Shown here one piece after another: positions 35,843 to 45,130 of a DNA stretch of 64,000 nt. Where the stretch lies: the NCBI RefSeq assembly GCF_003351025.1, contig NZ_QPCG01000011.1, positions 62,001 to 126,000 of the forward strand, in the 5' to 3' direction. This DNA comes from Mucilaginibacter endophyticus (GTDB lineage Bacteria; Bacteroidota; Bacteroidia; Sphingobacteriales; Sphingobacteriaceae). A model generated the notes under the pieces. It was not told where the DNA came from. It searched no databases and saw only the letters and a program-made list of their open reading frames with translations. The position numbers were made by a program, and so were the translations under genes. Position 1 is the first letter of the stretch; every line of letters starts with the position of its first letter.

Positions 35843-37429
35843 ATGCTTCAAGATCATCTGCTCGTTATATTAGCTTTGCTTTTTGTAACATCAATGCTGG
35901 CTTTGCTTAGCGAACGTGCAAGAATTTCGTACCCGATACTGCTTGTATTAGCAGGTTTGGCTATAAGTTTTATTCCGGGTGTGCCGCCTGTTAAGCTAAA
36001 CCCGGACATCGTTTTCATGATCTTTATGCCGCCGCTGCTTTATTCGGCGGCCTGGTACACATCATGGTCGGCGTTCTGGAAATTGCGGCAGCCAATAGGG
36101 CAGTTGGCCTTCGGGCTCGTGGTCTTCACCGCGACGGCGGTAGCGTTTTTCGCACACTGGCTTATCCCTGATTTTTCACTGGCTCTTGGTTTCCTGCTGG
36201 GCGGGATAATATCACCACCCGATGCAGTGGCTGCTTCATCCGTTTTTCAGAACCTTAAGGTAACTAAACAGGTAACCACAATTTTGGAAGGTGAAAGTCT
36301 TATCAATGATGCTTCCAGCTTAATCGTATTCAGGTTTGCATTGGCGGCTTTATTTACCGGTAAGTTTGTGATTTGGGATGCAGCGGGTAGTTTTTTTTCG
36401 GTGGTTTTCTTCGGCGTGCTTGTAGGGCTGGCTATTGCACATGTTGTTTACGCTATTCACCGGTTTTTGCCAACAACTCCTGGCATCGACACAGCTTTGA
36501 CCCTCATTTCACCATACCTGATGTATTTAACCGCTGAGCATTTCGATTCTTCAGGGGTACTTGCGGTGGTAGCAGGCGGTTTGTTCCTCTCCTTCCGCTC
36601 GTCGGATATTTTTTCGTATAATTCCAGACTGCAGGGCGATACAGTTTGGAACGTGCTGGTATTTCTATTAAATGGAGTTGTGTTTATCATGATCGGGCTT
36701 CAGCTGCCAGATATTATTAAGGGAATTGGAGGTTATTCGATACATAAATGCATTTACTTCGCGGTAGCCATCAGCCTGCTTACTATTGTGATTCGCATTA
36801 TCTGGGTATTTCCGGCGGCTTATTTTCCCTTGTTAAGCAAAAGATTTTTAAAATCAGACAAAACAGATTTGAGCTGGAAAAACGTATTCGTTGTTGGCTG
36901 GAGTGGCATGCGTGGCGTGATGTCGTTGGCTTCGGCCCTGGCGGTACCGCTTACCCTGGCCGATGGGAGCGCGTTTCCGCACCGTAGCCTGGTACTTTTT
37001 ATCATTTTTGTAGTGATCCTGTTCACCCTTATTTTGCAGGGCCTGAGCTTACCTTATATTTTAAAAGCAATGAAACTGCCGGTTAATGATGATGATAAAT
37101 TGCAGGAAAAACAGATCACTTTTCAGTTGGCAACCGTAGTGTTAAATTATATGAATAACAATTGCAGGAAAGAACTTATCGAAACCCCTTTATTTCGCCG
37201 GGTTAAGGAAAGATATGAGCAAATAGCCGAAACAGCCAGCAATGAACTCAAAGAAGGTGAGCCAGACGGAACAACCGCAAAAAAAAGATGTGATATGTTG
37301 CTGGATATCATCGATGTTCGGCGAAAGGAGTTGGAACGCATGCAGCGCAGACGGGAATTTACTGATGAGTTGATTCGTATTAAACAAAAGGAGTTAGATA
37401 TCGAAGAAGCCGGAGTCATGGGTGGCTGA
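35843..37429 (+). CDS. Na+/H+ antiporter (CPA1 family)
   Basis: A 528-residue protein with about 12 helices and a cytoplasmic C-terminal tail of about 110 residues. The ion-binding helix is FLLGGIISPPDAVAASSVF, and the helix after it carries GESLINDASSLIVFRFAL with the conserved Asn-Asp pair. WSGMRGVMSLASALAVP is also characteristic of the CPA1 family. It probably exchanges Na+ for H+ in pH and salt homeostasis. It is transcribed alone. Confidence 0.88.
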   Translation: MLQDHLLVILALLFVTSMLALLSERARISYPILLVLAGLAISFIPGVPPVKLNPDIVFMIFMPPLLYSAAWYTSWSAFWKLRQPIGQLAFGLVVFTATAVAFFAHWLIPDFSLALGFLLGGIISPPDAVAASSVFQNLKVTKQVTTILEGESLINDASSLIVFRFALAALFTGKFVIWDAAGSFFSVVFFGVLVGLAIAHVVYAIHRFLPTTPGIDTALTLISPYLMYLTAEHFDSSGVLAVVAGGLFLSFRSSDIFSYNSRLQGDTVWNVLVFLLNGVVFIMIGLQLPDIIKGIGGYSIHKCIYFAVAISLLTIVIRIIWVFPAAYFPLLSKRFLKSDKTDLSWKNVFVVGWSGMRGVMSLASALAVPLTLADGSAFPHRSLVLFIIFVVILFTLILQGLSLPYILKAMKLPVNDDDKLQEKQITFQLATVVLNYMNNNCRKELIETPLFRRVKERYEQIAETASNELKEGEPDGTTAKKRCDMLLDIIDVRRKELERMQRRREFTDELIRIKQKELDIEEAGVMGG

Positions 37430-37519
37430 TAGCCTGTTCGTTTAATAATGATAATTGAAATGTGACAGTCACTTTACCAGATTCTGTTTATAAAGTTTAG
37501 AGGCGAACTTTAAAACATT

Positions 37520-38781
37520 GTATTCTTTGCTACGGCACAATACTCGCCGGGTATTATCCCGCGAGGATTCTTTCTGGCTATCGCATATTAAGCGTCATTA
37601 AAAATCAAATCGGTCATAATAACGCTCAAAATCGAAGCGTCGTTTTGCGTAAAGGGTTCACTATTACCCAATTCATCATAGCGCAATTTTTTGTCATGTG
37701 TACATTTTTTGTTGGAAAGCAAATTTACTATGCATTGAATAAAAACTTAGGCTACAAAAAAGATGCGATTTTAATTATTGAAACGCCTTGGCAAAACCAA
37801 TCCATGCAGGTGCAATATTTCTTCAAGGAAAAATTGAAACAAATATCCCTAATTGGTCAGGTAAGTATGGGCTTAGATGCCCCAGCTTCCGAAAACAACA
37901 ACATCACGAAAGCTTCCTATAATGCCGGGGGGCATGAGACAAATGTTGACGTTTTAATCAAATCAGGAGATGAAAACTATACAAAAATTTATGATCTAAA
38001 AATATTGAGCGGCCGCAACCTTACCATTGCAGATACAATAGGTGGAGTTCTTATAAACACAAAATTAGCACACGAATTAGGAGTTAAAAATTATGTTAAT
38101 GCAATAGGTAAAGAAATAAATGTCGAAGGGGGACGATGTAGTGTTATAGGAGTGATTGCCGACTTTTATCAATCGTCTTTGCATGATCCAATAAAACCGT
38201 TGATTATATCAACGAGGGGAGGCCAATATTCTAATCGTATATTTCATATCGCCTTAAAGTCTCAGTCAGGAAATAATGATTGGAATAAGGCTATTGTTGG
38301 AATTCAGGCCGCTTGGAAACAAGCTTATCCCGAATATGATTTTGAGTATCGGTTTTTCGATGACAGTATATCACACTTCTATGAAGGCGAACATAAAATA
38401 ATTAAATTGTTAAACTGGGCCACCGGACTATCGATTTTTATTAGTTGTTTGGGGTTACTCGGCTTGACTATTTACACAACAAATCAGCGGAGAAAGGAAA
38501 TTAGCATTAGGAAAGTAATGGGAGCTACAACCATCCAGTTAATGGTGATGCTCTCTAAGCAACAATTAATGCTCATATTAATCGCTTTTTTTATAGCTGT
38601 TCCTTTTGCGTGGATGGCAATGAATAAGTGGGTCCAGAGCTTTAATGATCGCACAGCAATTAGTTTGTGGATATTTGCCATTAGTGGTGGATGCGTTTTG
38701 ATTATCGGATTAATAGTATCAGGTTATCAAACTTTACGCGCGGCCATGGTTACTCCGTCAATTAATTTAAGAGCTGAATAA
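37520..38781 (+). pseudogene. FtsX/MacB-type ABC permease, 5' half missing
   Basis: The recognised frame begins upstream of its first possible start: ILAGYYPARILSGYRILSVI at about 37540-37600, then RKGFTITQFIIAQFFV and a MacB-like periplasmic domain. The C-terminal FtsX region has EISIRKVMGATTIQLMVMLS and three helices, ending at 38781. Family members are near 800 residues; about 400 remain. The N-terminal helix and first periplasmic part are absent, and no promoter or ATPase gene is nearby. It is probably non-functional. Confidence 0.7.
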
Positions 38782-38856
38782 GGTTTGTGATATTAGTTTC
38801 TCCAAATACATATAAATGTTCATTCACATATTTACAAGCGAAACTGTGTAGATCAT

Positions 38857-39060
38857 AAAAAAAGTTGCCAATATATTGACAACTTGCCTAAAAAAAAGTG
38901 GTCCCTACTTTACATATCTCGGGCTTTTTTCTACTTGATTTATGCTTATTTACTAATTCATACTTATAGTCGATTTATCGGAAACGAAGGCATAAAAAAA
39001 GTTGCCAATAAAATTGACAACTTGCCTAAAATAGTGATCCCAGCAGGAATCGAACGCCAA
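38857..39060 (-). repeat. Duplicated hairpin with tRNA-3'-end-like fragment
   Basis: A segment of about 43 bp (AAAAAAAGTTGCCAAT...ATTGACAACTTGCC) occurs at 38857-38900 and again at 38994-39036; each copy folds as GTTGCCAAT/ATTGACAAC. On the minus strand each ends in a T-run like a terminator. The second is immediately preceded, on that strand, by GTTCGATTCCTGCTGGGATCA (39035-39055), which looks like the last 20 nt of a tRNA. The first has a weaker match (GGGACCAC). A full tRNA was not found. It may be an old attachment site. Confidence 0.45.
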
Positions 39061-39258
39061 GTGTGGTTCGAAAACGCCCACCAAGGGATCGTTAAAAGTG
39101 CGCTAATTCGCTTAAAACGCGCATTTGATCTAAAAAGTGGTTTGAATTCCGCCCAGGTAGGGAAGCAATAAGGCCTCACAGCAATGTGACGCTTTGTTGT
39201 TTATTTGATTCCCTAAAGGTAATCCGGTCATGCACGCTCGGTGTTTATCAATCGCAAA

Positions 39259-39489
39259 ATGATCAAAAAGCTGCCGGGTTTTATTCGGGACGAGCCTCTT
39301 GTGGTTGCGGATGAAAAGGGCCAGATTCATTGCATCACCATTGCGGTGCGTGAAAGCGAAGCTGCATTGAAGTTAGCCAAAGTGAATGTGCAAGCCGAAT
39401 ACCGGCGGCAAGGTTTCAACTTAGCCGCTATGCTCGAACAGCTCGACAGCCGGATGGAACGCGGGCAGTTCCGCAACCTGGAGGATTAG
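39259..39489 (+). CDS. Hypothetical protein
   Basis: A 76-residue soluble protein (MIKKLPGFIRDEPLVVADE...) with charged helices and a C-terminal helix LAAMLEQLDSRMERGQFRNL. The ATG at 39259 is chosen over 39241. No family is recognised. It stands alone between the duplicated hairpin region and the minus-strand protease. Confidence 0.4.
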   Translation: MIKKLPGFIRDEPLVVADEKGQIHCITIAVRESEAALKLAKVNVQAEYRRQGFNLAAMLEQLDSRMERGQFRNLED

Positions 39490-39531
39490 AAAGGTGAAGC
39501 TAAATTGCGAAGCGATCGTTCGATGGGCGGC

Positions 39532-40803
39532 TCAATTTACGTCCAGGCGCATACTGGTAAAGTCAATTGTTAACTTTTGGAAATCGCAGAAGATATCCAG
39601 CCCCATATTGCCATAGAACAAATCGGGTTCCATACCCACCGGCGTTGTGCGCACGCTGATTTCCCTTATTGTGAACGCTTTGCTGTTGACTTTAAGGCTT
39701 ATTTCCGGAAGTTTGAAAGCTTCGGCAGTATTGATCGTGCCGCCGACGCCCCCGGTGCGCAGTTTGTAAGGTTTGCCGGAGGCCCTGATCAATTTTTCGA
39801 AACGCTTATAGAACGGTTCATAAAGTACTGAGGTGCTGGCGCCGCTATCGAAACGGAAGGGCAAATGCTGGCCGTTCACGGTGTATTCAACGATCGGCAT
39901 TGCGCCATCCAGCGCCATATTTGAATCTTGGTTAGTCAAGGGGTTCAGCGGTATCTCCAAGCGGCCATCTTGGTAAAAGCTCATTTGCCTGAGCTGCGCA
40001 ATTAGGGGCTCACCGATGATGCCCTGCTGCCGGTAAGCTGCTTGCTTGAATTCCAGCATATCGTCTGGTAAAAGCAGGAATACCACGTGACGCATCAGGA
40101 CCGGCCCGAGCCACAGGCTGTCGGCTACCGCCAGCGAAGATTGCATTGTTTGTCCTGTTGTTCCTGCGCCGAGATCAAGCTTCACCGGGTAAACCCGCAT
40201 ATGCAGCTTTTTGGCGCTGCTTTCCGTGATGACAGAGATGTTGGCCCCGGTATCAAATACGAGATCGCAGGTATCGGTACCCCTTCGGACCGGTACCTGC
40301 AACAGCCCGATCTTATCTTTTTGCCAGTGCAGGATGGCAGTTTGGTGCCGGATGATTTGTTGTTGCGGCACCTCGGCGATAGCGCCCCATAATGCGATGC
40401 TGTTTTCAAGATCAGCGCGTTCGGCGCGATCCGTTTTACAATACGTGATGATAGAACGGTAAGTGTCTGCCGCTTTTTGATAACGGTAGTTTTTGATGGC
40501 ATTATCCGCTTCGAGGTTAAGCAGCGCTTTGCGCAGGCTATCCTTCAAGGTATTCTTAAAGTTCTTGCGTAACAAAGCAATAACTTGATCGGACGCTTTC
40601 GGGCGGTTAAACGCGTTATGAAGCACCGCCTGGTAGAATAGCCGGTCAGCGGGCTGGAGGCTTTTGTTATTAGCCGCAAGTTCGCTTCGCAGCTGGAAAT
40701 AATCCTTCCGGCGGTAAAGTTTAGCCAGCGACGACTGACCGAACGAAGCCAGGCAGGTATGGCATAACAACAAAAAAAGAAGTCGGCGCAGGCAGCTTTG
40801 CAT
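39532..40803 (-). CDS. Retropepsin-like aspartyl protease family protein
   Basis: A 423-residue protein with a signal peptide (LLFLLLCHTCLASFGQ) and two aspartyl-protease-like units: LVFDTGANISVITE near residue 190 and FRFDSGASTSVLYEPF near residue 320. Each D[TS]GA motif can supply one catalytic Asp, so the molecule could act as a single-chain pair. The N-terminal 160 residues (LYRRKDYFQLRSELAANN) are helical repeats. It is probably periplasmic. It is convergent with 39259-39489. Confidence 0.75.
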   Translation of the reverse strand: MQSCLRRLLFLLLCHTCLASFGQSSLAKLYRRKDYFQLRSELAANNKSLQPADRLFYQAVLHNAFNRPKASDQVIALLRKNFKNTLKDSLRKALLNLEADNAIKNYRYQKAADTYRSIITYCKTDRAERADLENSIALWGAIAEVPQQQIIRHQTAILHWQKDKIGLLQVPVRRGTDTCDLVFDTGANISVITESSAKKLHMRVYPVKLDLGAGTTGQTMQSSLAVADSLWLGPVLMRHVVFLLLPDDMLEFKQAAYRQQGIIGEPLIAQLRQMSFYQDGRLEIPLNPLTNQDSNMALDGAMPIVEYTVNGQHLPFRFDSGASTSVLYEPFYKRFEKLIRASGKPYKLRTGGVGGTINTAEAFKLPEISLKVNSKAFTIREISVRTTPVGMEPDLFYGNMGLDIFCDFQKLTIDFTSMRLDVN

Positions 40804-40928
40804 GGGTCTAAGTTACGGAAATCGATGGCCTTATAAAAAGTTGTGGCACAGCACACCATCTCTTTGTCAAAAATTCCGGTGCAGCGAACCAGAGTGGAAC
40901 TTCTGCGTTGGATTCGGTAACTTCAGTT

Positions 40929-41744
40929 ATGTATTACACCGAATACCAGCCTGCGGCAGCCCTGGAAGGGGAAATTGATGTGTACTGGGTGCTTGACGCA
41001 TCGGTCGCGTACCGACCGTCCGGCCGGAGGATCTATGCCGATGGTTGTTCGGATATCATCTGCAATGCCGGACAGGGCAATGCCCGTTTTTACCCGCTAG
41101 AAGGGAAAAGTAATGAGATCGTTTTAGAACCAGGTGACCTCTACCTGGGCGGCACCATGACCGCTTATGGCGTATTGATTACTGATCCGGAGTGCCTTTT
41201 AACCGGTATTCGCTTCCGGCCGGGAGGATTCTATGCACATTTTCCGCAAAGCATGGAGCCTGCGGTTGACGCTACCCTTAAATTTGAGGATCAAGGCCTC
41301 TGCAGCCTGATGCGCACTGCTGAAGACCTATGTCCGAAACTGGACCATTGGTTAACGGGACGTCAGATCAGGAAATCAGCCGGCAACACAAAATATGATT
41401 TCGAGCAGTTACGACAGCGCATGATCGATTCTGTTGGCAGGGTCGCTGTCGAAGCGCTCGCGGATGAAATGTGTGTGAGTCAGAAAACCCTGGAACGTAT
41501 CTTCAAGCGCAATGTGGGCATACCACCCAAGGGCTTTCTCCGCATCATCCGTTTTCGGGCGCTACTAAAGCTTATACGCGAATCGCCGGCTAAAGACTTC
41601 AGCAACCTTCTTCAAATGGCCGCAGACCTGGGTTATCATGATCATGCACACCTGACCCATGAGTTCAGGAAATATGCCGGCCTTACGCCCTCCGAGTTAG
41701 CTGACTTTTGTAAAACCGGTATCGACGGCGGTCAGTTCTTCTAA
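40929..41744 (+). CDS. AraC family regulator with DUF6597-like N-terminus
   Basis: A protein of about 271 residues. The N-terminal EIDVYWVLDASVAYRPSGRR resembles the DUF6597 sensor domain. The C-terminal HTH pair has VSQKTLERIFKRNVGIPPKGF and LQMAADLGYHDHAHLTHEF. The ATG at 40929 is preferred over a TTG at 40908. The small membrane protein gene 69 bp downstream is its likely partner. Confidence 0.8.
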   Translation: MYYTEYQPAAALEGEIDVYWVLDASVAYRPSGRRIYADGCSDIICNAGQGNARFYPLEGKSNEIVLEPGDLYLGGTMTAYGVLITDPECLLTGIRFRPGGFYAHFPQSMEPAVDATLKFEDQGLCSLMRTAEDLCPKLDHWLTGRQIRKSAGNTKYDFEQLRQRMIDSVGRVAVEALADEMCVSQKTLERIFKRNVGIPPKGFLRIIRFRALLKLIRESPAKDFSNLLQMAADLGYHDHAHLTHEFRKYAGLTPSELADFCKTGIDGGQFF

Positions 41745-41813
41745 AACTGTCGAATTTTTACAAGGCCGCATCATGGGATGAACGGTAATTTTGGTCAGTA
41801 ATTTCAAGACGAT

Positions 41814-42242
41814 ATGACGAAAATTATCCTTACCTGGCCGATTGCAGGTACGCTGGACTTTGCCGGCGCAAGCTTAATGTTTATTTTACAAACCCATAAG
41901 AACCCGGGGTTGTTATTAAAAGCCATCACAGCTGCAGCTATTGGCCCCCGCGCATTTGATGATGGTAAAACTATGGCCATGACCGGTTTATTGCTGCACT
42001 ATGTCATCGCCCTGGTATGGACAATAGATTATTTTGCTGTTTTTACCCGACTCTTTACTTGTACAGCGGTGTTTATAAATGCTGTGGTTTACGGAATTTT
42101 TATCTGGGTGATCATGATCCTGATGGTCCTACCGCTTTCCAAGGCAGAACCTCGACCGTTTTCGCCGGTTATGGCGCTCATCAATATGGCGATTTTGATC
42201 CGGGCCATCGGTTTACCCTGCGGCGTCGGCGCCACATTTTAA
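41814..42242 (+). CDS. Four-helix integral membrane protein
   Basis: A 142-residue protein with about four membrane helices (near residues 5-25, 60-80, 85-110, 118-138). The fragments GLLLHYVIALVWTIDYFAVF and GIFIWVIMILMVLPLSKAE recall small YagU-like/DUF1440 membrane proteins, but the match is weak. It lies 69 bp after an AraC gene, suggesting local control. The AT-rich island starts just downstream. Confidence 0.5.
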   Translation: MTKIILTWPIAGTLDFAGASLMFILQTHKNPGLLLKAITAAAIGPRAFDDGKTMAMTGLLLHYVIALVWTIDYFAVFTRLFTCTAVFINAVVYGIFIWVIMILMVLPLSKAEPRPFSPVMALINMAILIRAIGLPCGVGATF

Positions 42243-42429
42243 GTGATCGACTGATATACTGAATATCAAAAAAGCGGCCGCTTGCATAAAAAGAGTTTAA
42301 TGGTCAGGAATCAATGTCTAAGACAAACGGTTTGAGTTGTTAATTAGCAGATTAAGCGCTGCTAATAATCGATGAGATCGAGGATCTCATTGCGAAATAC
42401 TATAGTATTATTAAAAGCATTATAACCTC

Positions 42430-42640
42430 TGTTCGGAAAATCCGGAGTCATTGATCACTCTGTCACGGAAGTGCAAATAGCTAATTTCTTAACACTTGGC
42501 TATAGTAATTTATTGATTATTATTAGCGATTTTCTTAATTGCTTACACAACTTGGTGCTCCAAAGCGCACGGAATAGCCTGGTCAAGCCTTACTGAATGT
42601 GCAGTTGGGTGGCCGGATTTGGTCGGGTGGCCGGAATTAG
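42430..42640 (+). repeat. Degenerate IS21-end-like repeat cluster, copy A
   Basis: About 200 bp made of degenerate units of roughly 20-22 bp related to GGTCAAGCCTTnCnGAAT and GGTGGCCGGAATT. The right part reads GGTGGCCGGATTT, then GGTGGCCGGAATTAG, like the multiple terminal repeats of Bacteroidota IS21-family elements. It aligns over about 180 bp with copy C (47047-47235), which is inverted, and with copy B (42957-43120). No istA or istB is present. Confidence 0.5.
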
Positions 42641-42696
42641 AGCCAGCTTCCAAAAAAATAGCCACGCCCTATTCAAAGCGTGGCTTAATGTTAGTT

Positions 42697-42830
42697 ATTT
42701 AATACCCCTATTAAAATAACTTAAAGTAAAAATACATTATTTCGAGAATTGTTTCATTTGTAATTATAAAAATACAAAAGCCCATCTGGGACGGGCTAAG
42801 GTAGACATAGAGCCTATAGGGGTATTAAAT
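42697..42830. repeat. 15-bp perfect inverted repeat pair
   Basis: ATTTAATACCCCTAT (42697-42711) and its exact reverse complement (42816-42830) enclose about 100 bp that contains a small hairpin (CCCATCTGGG, 42781-42790). A further hairpin (AGCCACGC/GCGTGGCT, 42660-42685) with a minus-strand T-run lies just left. No coding is seen in 42243-43167 apart from these repeats and copies A and B. Confidence 0.45.
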
Positions 42831-42956
42831 ATGCTTATGTTGGTTGTACAAATTTAAGTTATTATAAATTTATTGAGCGAATAAAACGAATGAACTAATT
42901 GTAAAAAAAGCTGCGGCTTTTTTAATTAATTACTAATAATAGTAGAAATTTCGAGG

Positions 42957-43120
42957 CCATTGATCCACCTATTCCGAAAATGCAGTCAATCGATTCCGTA
43001 ACACTCATGATCAAGCTTATTTATTCACTTATAGAAATGACTTCGAAAACCCGAATACATAAATCGGTGCTCTAAATCCCTCAAAACAGCATGGTCAAGC
43101 CTTCCGGAATCTCCAATTAT
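42957..43120 (+). repeat. Degenerate IS21-end-like repeat cluster, copy B
   Basis: Similar to copy A: TTGATCCACCTATTCCG, then TTCCGTAACACT, GGTGCTCTAAATCC and GGTCAAGCCTTCCGGAAT in the same order and orientation. It is too degenerate to be active. Confidence 0.45.
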
Positions 43121-43167
43121 TCAGGCTTAACGACGATTTAGCCGGCTTAAGCCAAACGAAGCGCGAC

Positions 43168-43398
43168 TTAATCAAGGTAAATAACGCTTACCTTACCAGC
43201 TTTGATCATCTCACGCAATTTCATTAGCCTGTCGTGGAACGGGACTGACACTTTTGAATCGGGCGGATAACTGCTCAACACATTTAAATGTCCTCGAACA
43301 AATAACTGCGGATCTGCAATAGTCTCTCCAGGCCCTAAATGGATAGGGCCTTCTAACTTCATTTTTGAAAAGTAGATTTTTAATTCGTCCGTATTCAT
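43168..43398 (-). CDS. Small protein, DUF6965-like
   Basis: A 76-residue protein (MNTDELKIYFSKMKLEGP...) with the pattern HLGPGETIADPQLFVRGHL and FHDRLMKLREMIKAGK, which resembles DUF6965 proteins of Sphingobacteria (tentative). It starts 3 bp after the stop of the two-frame membrane gene, so both are probably on one transcript. Function is unknown. Confidence 0.55.
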   Translation of the reverse strand: MNTDELKIYFSKMKLEGPIHLGPGETIADPQLFVRGHLNVLSSYPPDSKVSVPFHDRLMKLREMIKAGKVSVIYLD

Positions 43399-43401
43399 GA
43401 C

Positions 43402-43952
43402 TTACTTACCTTCGTCTGGTTTAATAATCTTGGTAACCTCATTGATGATATTACTGGTTTCGGGCGCATCTTTACTGCTGATATAGCCGGTTTGGCCAGC
43501 GTCAAAAATTGATTTTGATACATCGCGCATTAATAAGCTACGAGTTTCCTTGTCTTCAGTTCCCATAGTTTGTATAAAGAGTTTATATGAAGATAGTGTG
43601 TTACCTCGATGTTTGTTCAAAGTATATAGATGCATTTTAAATTACACTGTTTAACAATAAAGGTTATCAAAAAATGAAGAAAACTAATTGCTAATAGCCT
43701 TCTCACGTAGCTTAATGTAATTATAGTCGGAACTGTAGAATCAGATAATAGTAGTATCTTATCTTCTTCAACAAGAAAAACTACAAAAAGAATAATAACA
43801 GACGCTATACCGACTAACCAACGCATACTATCCTTTTTTATCACATTGGCGTCATCGATGAAAATTTTTGCATACTGTTCACTGACTTCTTCCCCAGCTT
43901 TTTTCTGTAATTGTTCAAGTAACTCATTCCCTTTAGATAATTGTAATTCCAT
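43402..43952 (-). CDS. Membrane protein in two frames, possible -1 frameshift
   Basis: The first frame (43952-43617) has a helical N-terminus (ELLEQLQKKAGEEVSEQYAK) and two membrane helices, then runs out at NLKCIYIL. The second frame (43635-43402) starts MHLYTLNKHRGNTLSSYKLF and ends in NEVTKIIKPDEGK. The two fit as one protein of about 183 residues. The junction is T-TTA-AAA-TG (43635-43641 on the minus strand), where a -1 slip from TTA AAA to TTT AAA puts the next codon exactly on the second ATG. Programmed shifting, translational coupling and simple mutation are all possible. Confidence 0.5.
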
Positions 43953-44141
43953 ATCCAGTTTAAGCAGAGGCAACCCATATCAGATCTTTTGTAAAACTCA
44001 GCCGTGACATTGTTAACTAGGGCGGTGCATGTTTGATTTCCATTCTGAAATGGCAAAAAGTCGTGTGGTATCTATGCAAGTGGTTTGCCAAAAAAGACTT
44101 TTGACTTTTTCTTTGAGCTAAGGTTTAATTATGAAATAGAA

Positions 44142-44165
44142 AAAGCCCACTCGAAAGCGGGCTTT
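44142..44165 (-). terminator. Stem-loop terminator in the island
   Basis: AAAGCCCACT pairs with AGCGGGCTTT (one mismatch) around CGAA, with a T-run on the minus strand. It may end transcription of the small frame at 44233-44367. Confidence 0.5.
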
Positions 44166-44232
44166 AAGCTTAACTATTGCTTCGGCTAATATGACATTTA
44201 CGGCATCTTATACGGTGTACTTGCGGTCTGAG

Positions 44233-44367
44233 TTACTGAAATTCTGAGGCAAATTGAGCATCAAATGAGCCTATTGAGTTATCAATGTTATCTTCCGTTG
44301 GAATGATACAACTATTGGCCTCCCTGAATTGACTAAATGATACCACAAAACACAACCCTATTAACAT
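44233..44367 (-). CDS. Candidate 44-residue secreted or membrane peptide
   Basis: An ATG at 44367 opens a 44-codon frame: a hydrophobic start MLIGLCFVVSFSQF, then polar ANSCIIPTEDNIDNSIGSF ending FASEFQ. A terminator follows 68 bp later. No family is known. Such a short frame may occur by chance, or may be the tail of a decayed gene. Confidence 0.3.
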   Translation of the reverse strand: MLIGLCFVVSFSQFREANSCIIPTEDNIDNSIGSFDAQFASEFQ

Positions 44368-44403
44368 TTCCGTTACTAAACTTCTTGGTATTTACATTCT
44401 CGT

Positions 44404-44653
44404 TTATGTCGTAATCAGCATCAAGGATTTTGATGCCAGGTATTCCCTCATCAGATTATTGATATCGTCCGGGGAAATGGTATTCAAATTTTTGGTAAAT
44501 AGATATTCCCAATTAATTCCTGGGGATGCTTCTTCGTTTAAAAATAAGCGTTGATACTCTTTTACAAAACTCGCTGATGATGTTTTGTCTTGTTCGTTTA
44601 CGCTATTTTGTAAATTACGGATGTGATTTTTCTTTACACGGTCGAATTCACCC
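44404..44653 (-). pseudogene. M16-type zinc peptidase, internal/C-terminal fragment
   Basis: A frame without a start reads GEFDRVKKNHIRNLQNSVNE, then QDKTSSASFVKEYQRLFLNE, then EASPGINWEYLFTKN and SPDDINNLMREYLASKS, stopping at 44404. This is the linker and third-domain region of M16 (pitrilysin-type) peptidases, which are about 900 residues long. The catalytic HxxEH domain is absent. Upstream, at about 44653, the sequence changes abruptly to the end of a sigma-factor fragment. Confidence 0.65.
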
Positions 44654-45054
44654 GATATGATCGCTGATGGTAGACCTGGAAATTCCTAAGATTCGTGAAA
44701 CTTCTTCGTAACTTTTCCCTCAATCTTGCATAAAGTATAAACCTATTTTCATTGTGGAGGTAACTTTTCGATGCTTTCAAGCACAAATATTTCACTTTGT
44801 TTATAAGCTAATGCTTCTTCAACATGAGTATAGATCTCAGTTCCTATGAAACTTAAGTAGTCTTTTAATTTTTTTTCTACATTTTCTTTGCGAAGTGCAG
44901 AATAGACCATATGTTTTGAAATTTTGAAAAGATAGGATGTAAACGATTGTTCTAAGCCGATTTGTTCTCTCTTCTCCCAAGTTTTTATAAATACTTCTTG
45001 CAAGATTTCATTGGCGTCCTCTTCCGATTTTACAACCTTTAATATATTATACAA
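44654..45054 (-). pseudogene. ECF sigma-70 factor fragment
   Basis: The frame starting at 45054 reads NILKVVKSEEDANEILQEVF, then IKTWEKREQIGLEQSFTSYL: region 2 of an ECF sigma factor, cut at its N-terminus. It ends at a stop after IEKLPPQ. Region 4 continues past further lesions (a stop and a lost A) as VYTLCKIEGK and SYEEVSRILGISRSTISDHI to about 44654. So two or three frame lesions plus an N-terminal truncation are present. The gene is not functional. Confidence 0.65.
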
Positions 45055-45130
45055 CCGCTTCCGGCTGCTGTCACGGCTTGGCGATATATGTGATCCTGAG
45101 CATCACCGCAACAAAACACGCCTTCCACAT

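Noticed and set aside
39035..39055. Complete tRNA gene
   Set aside because: Only the last 20 or so bases look like a tRNA; the 5' arms and anticodon stem are absent.
39532..40803. Retroviral-type or phage protease
   Set aside because: The signal peptide, two D[TS]GA units and 423-residue length fit chromosomal retropepsin-like bacterial proteins; no phage genes are near.
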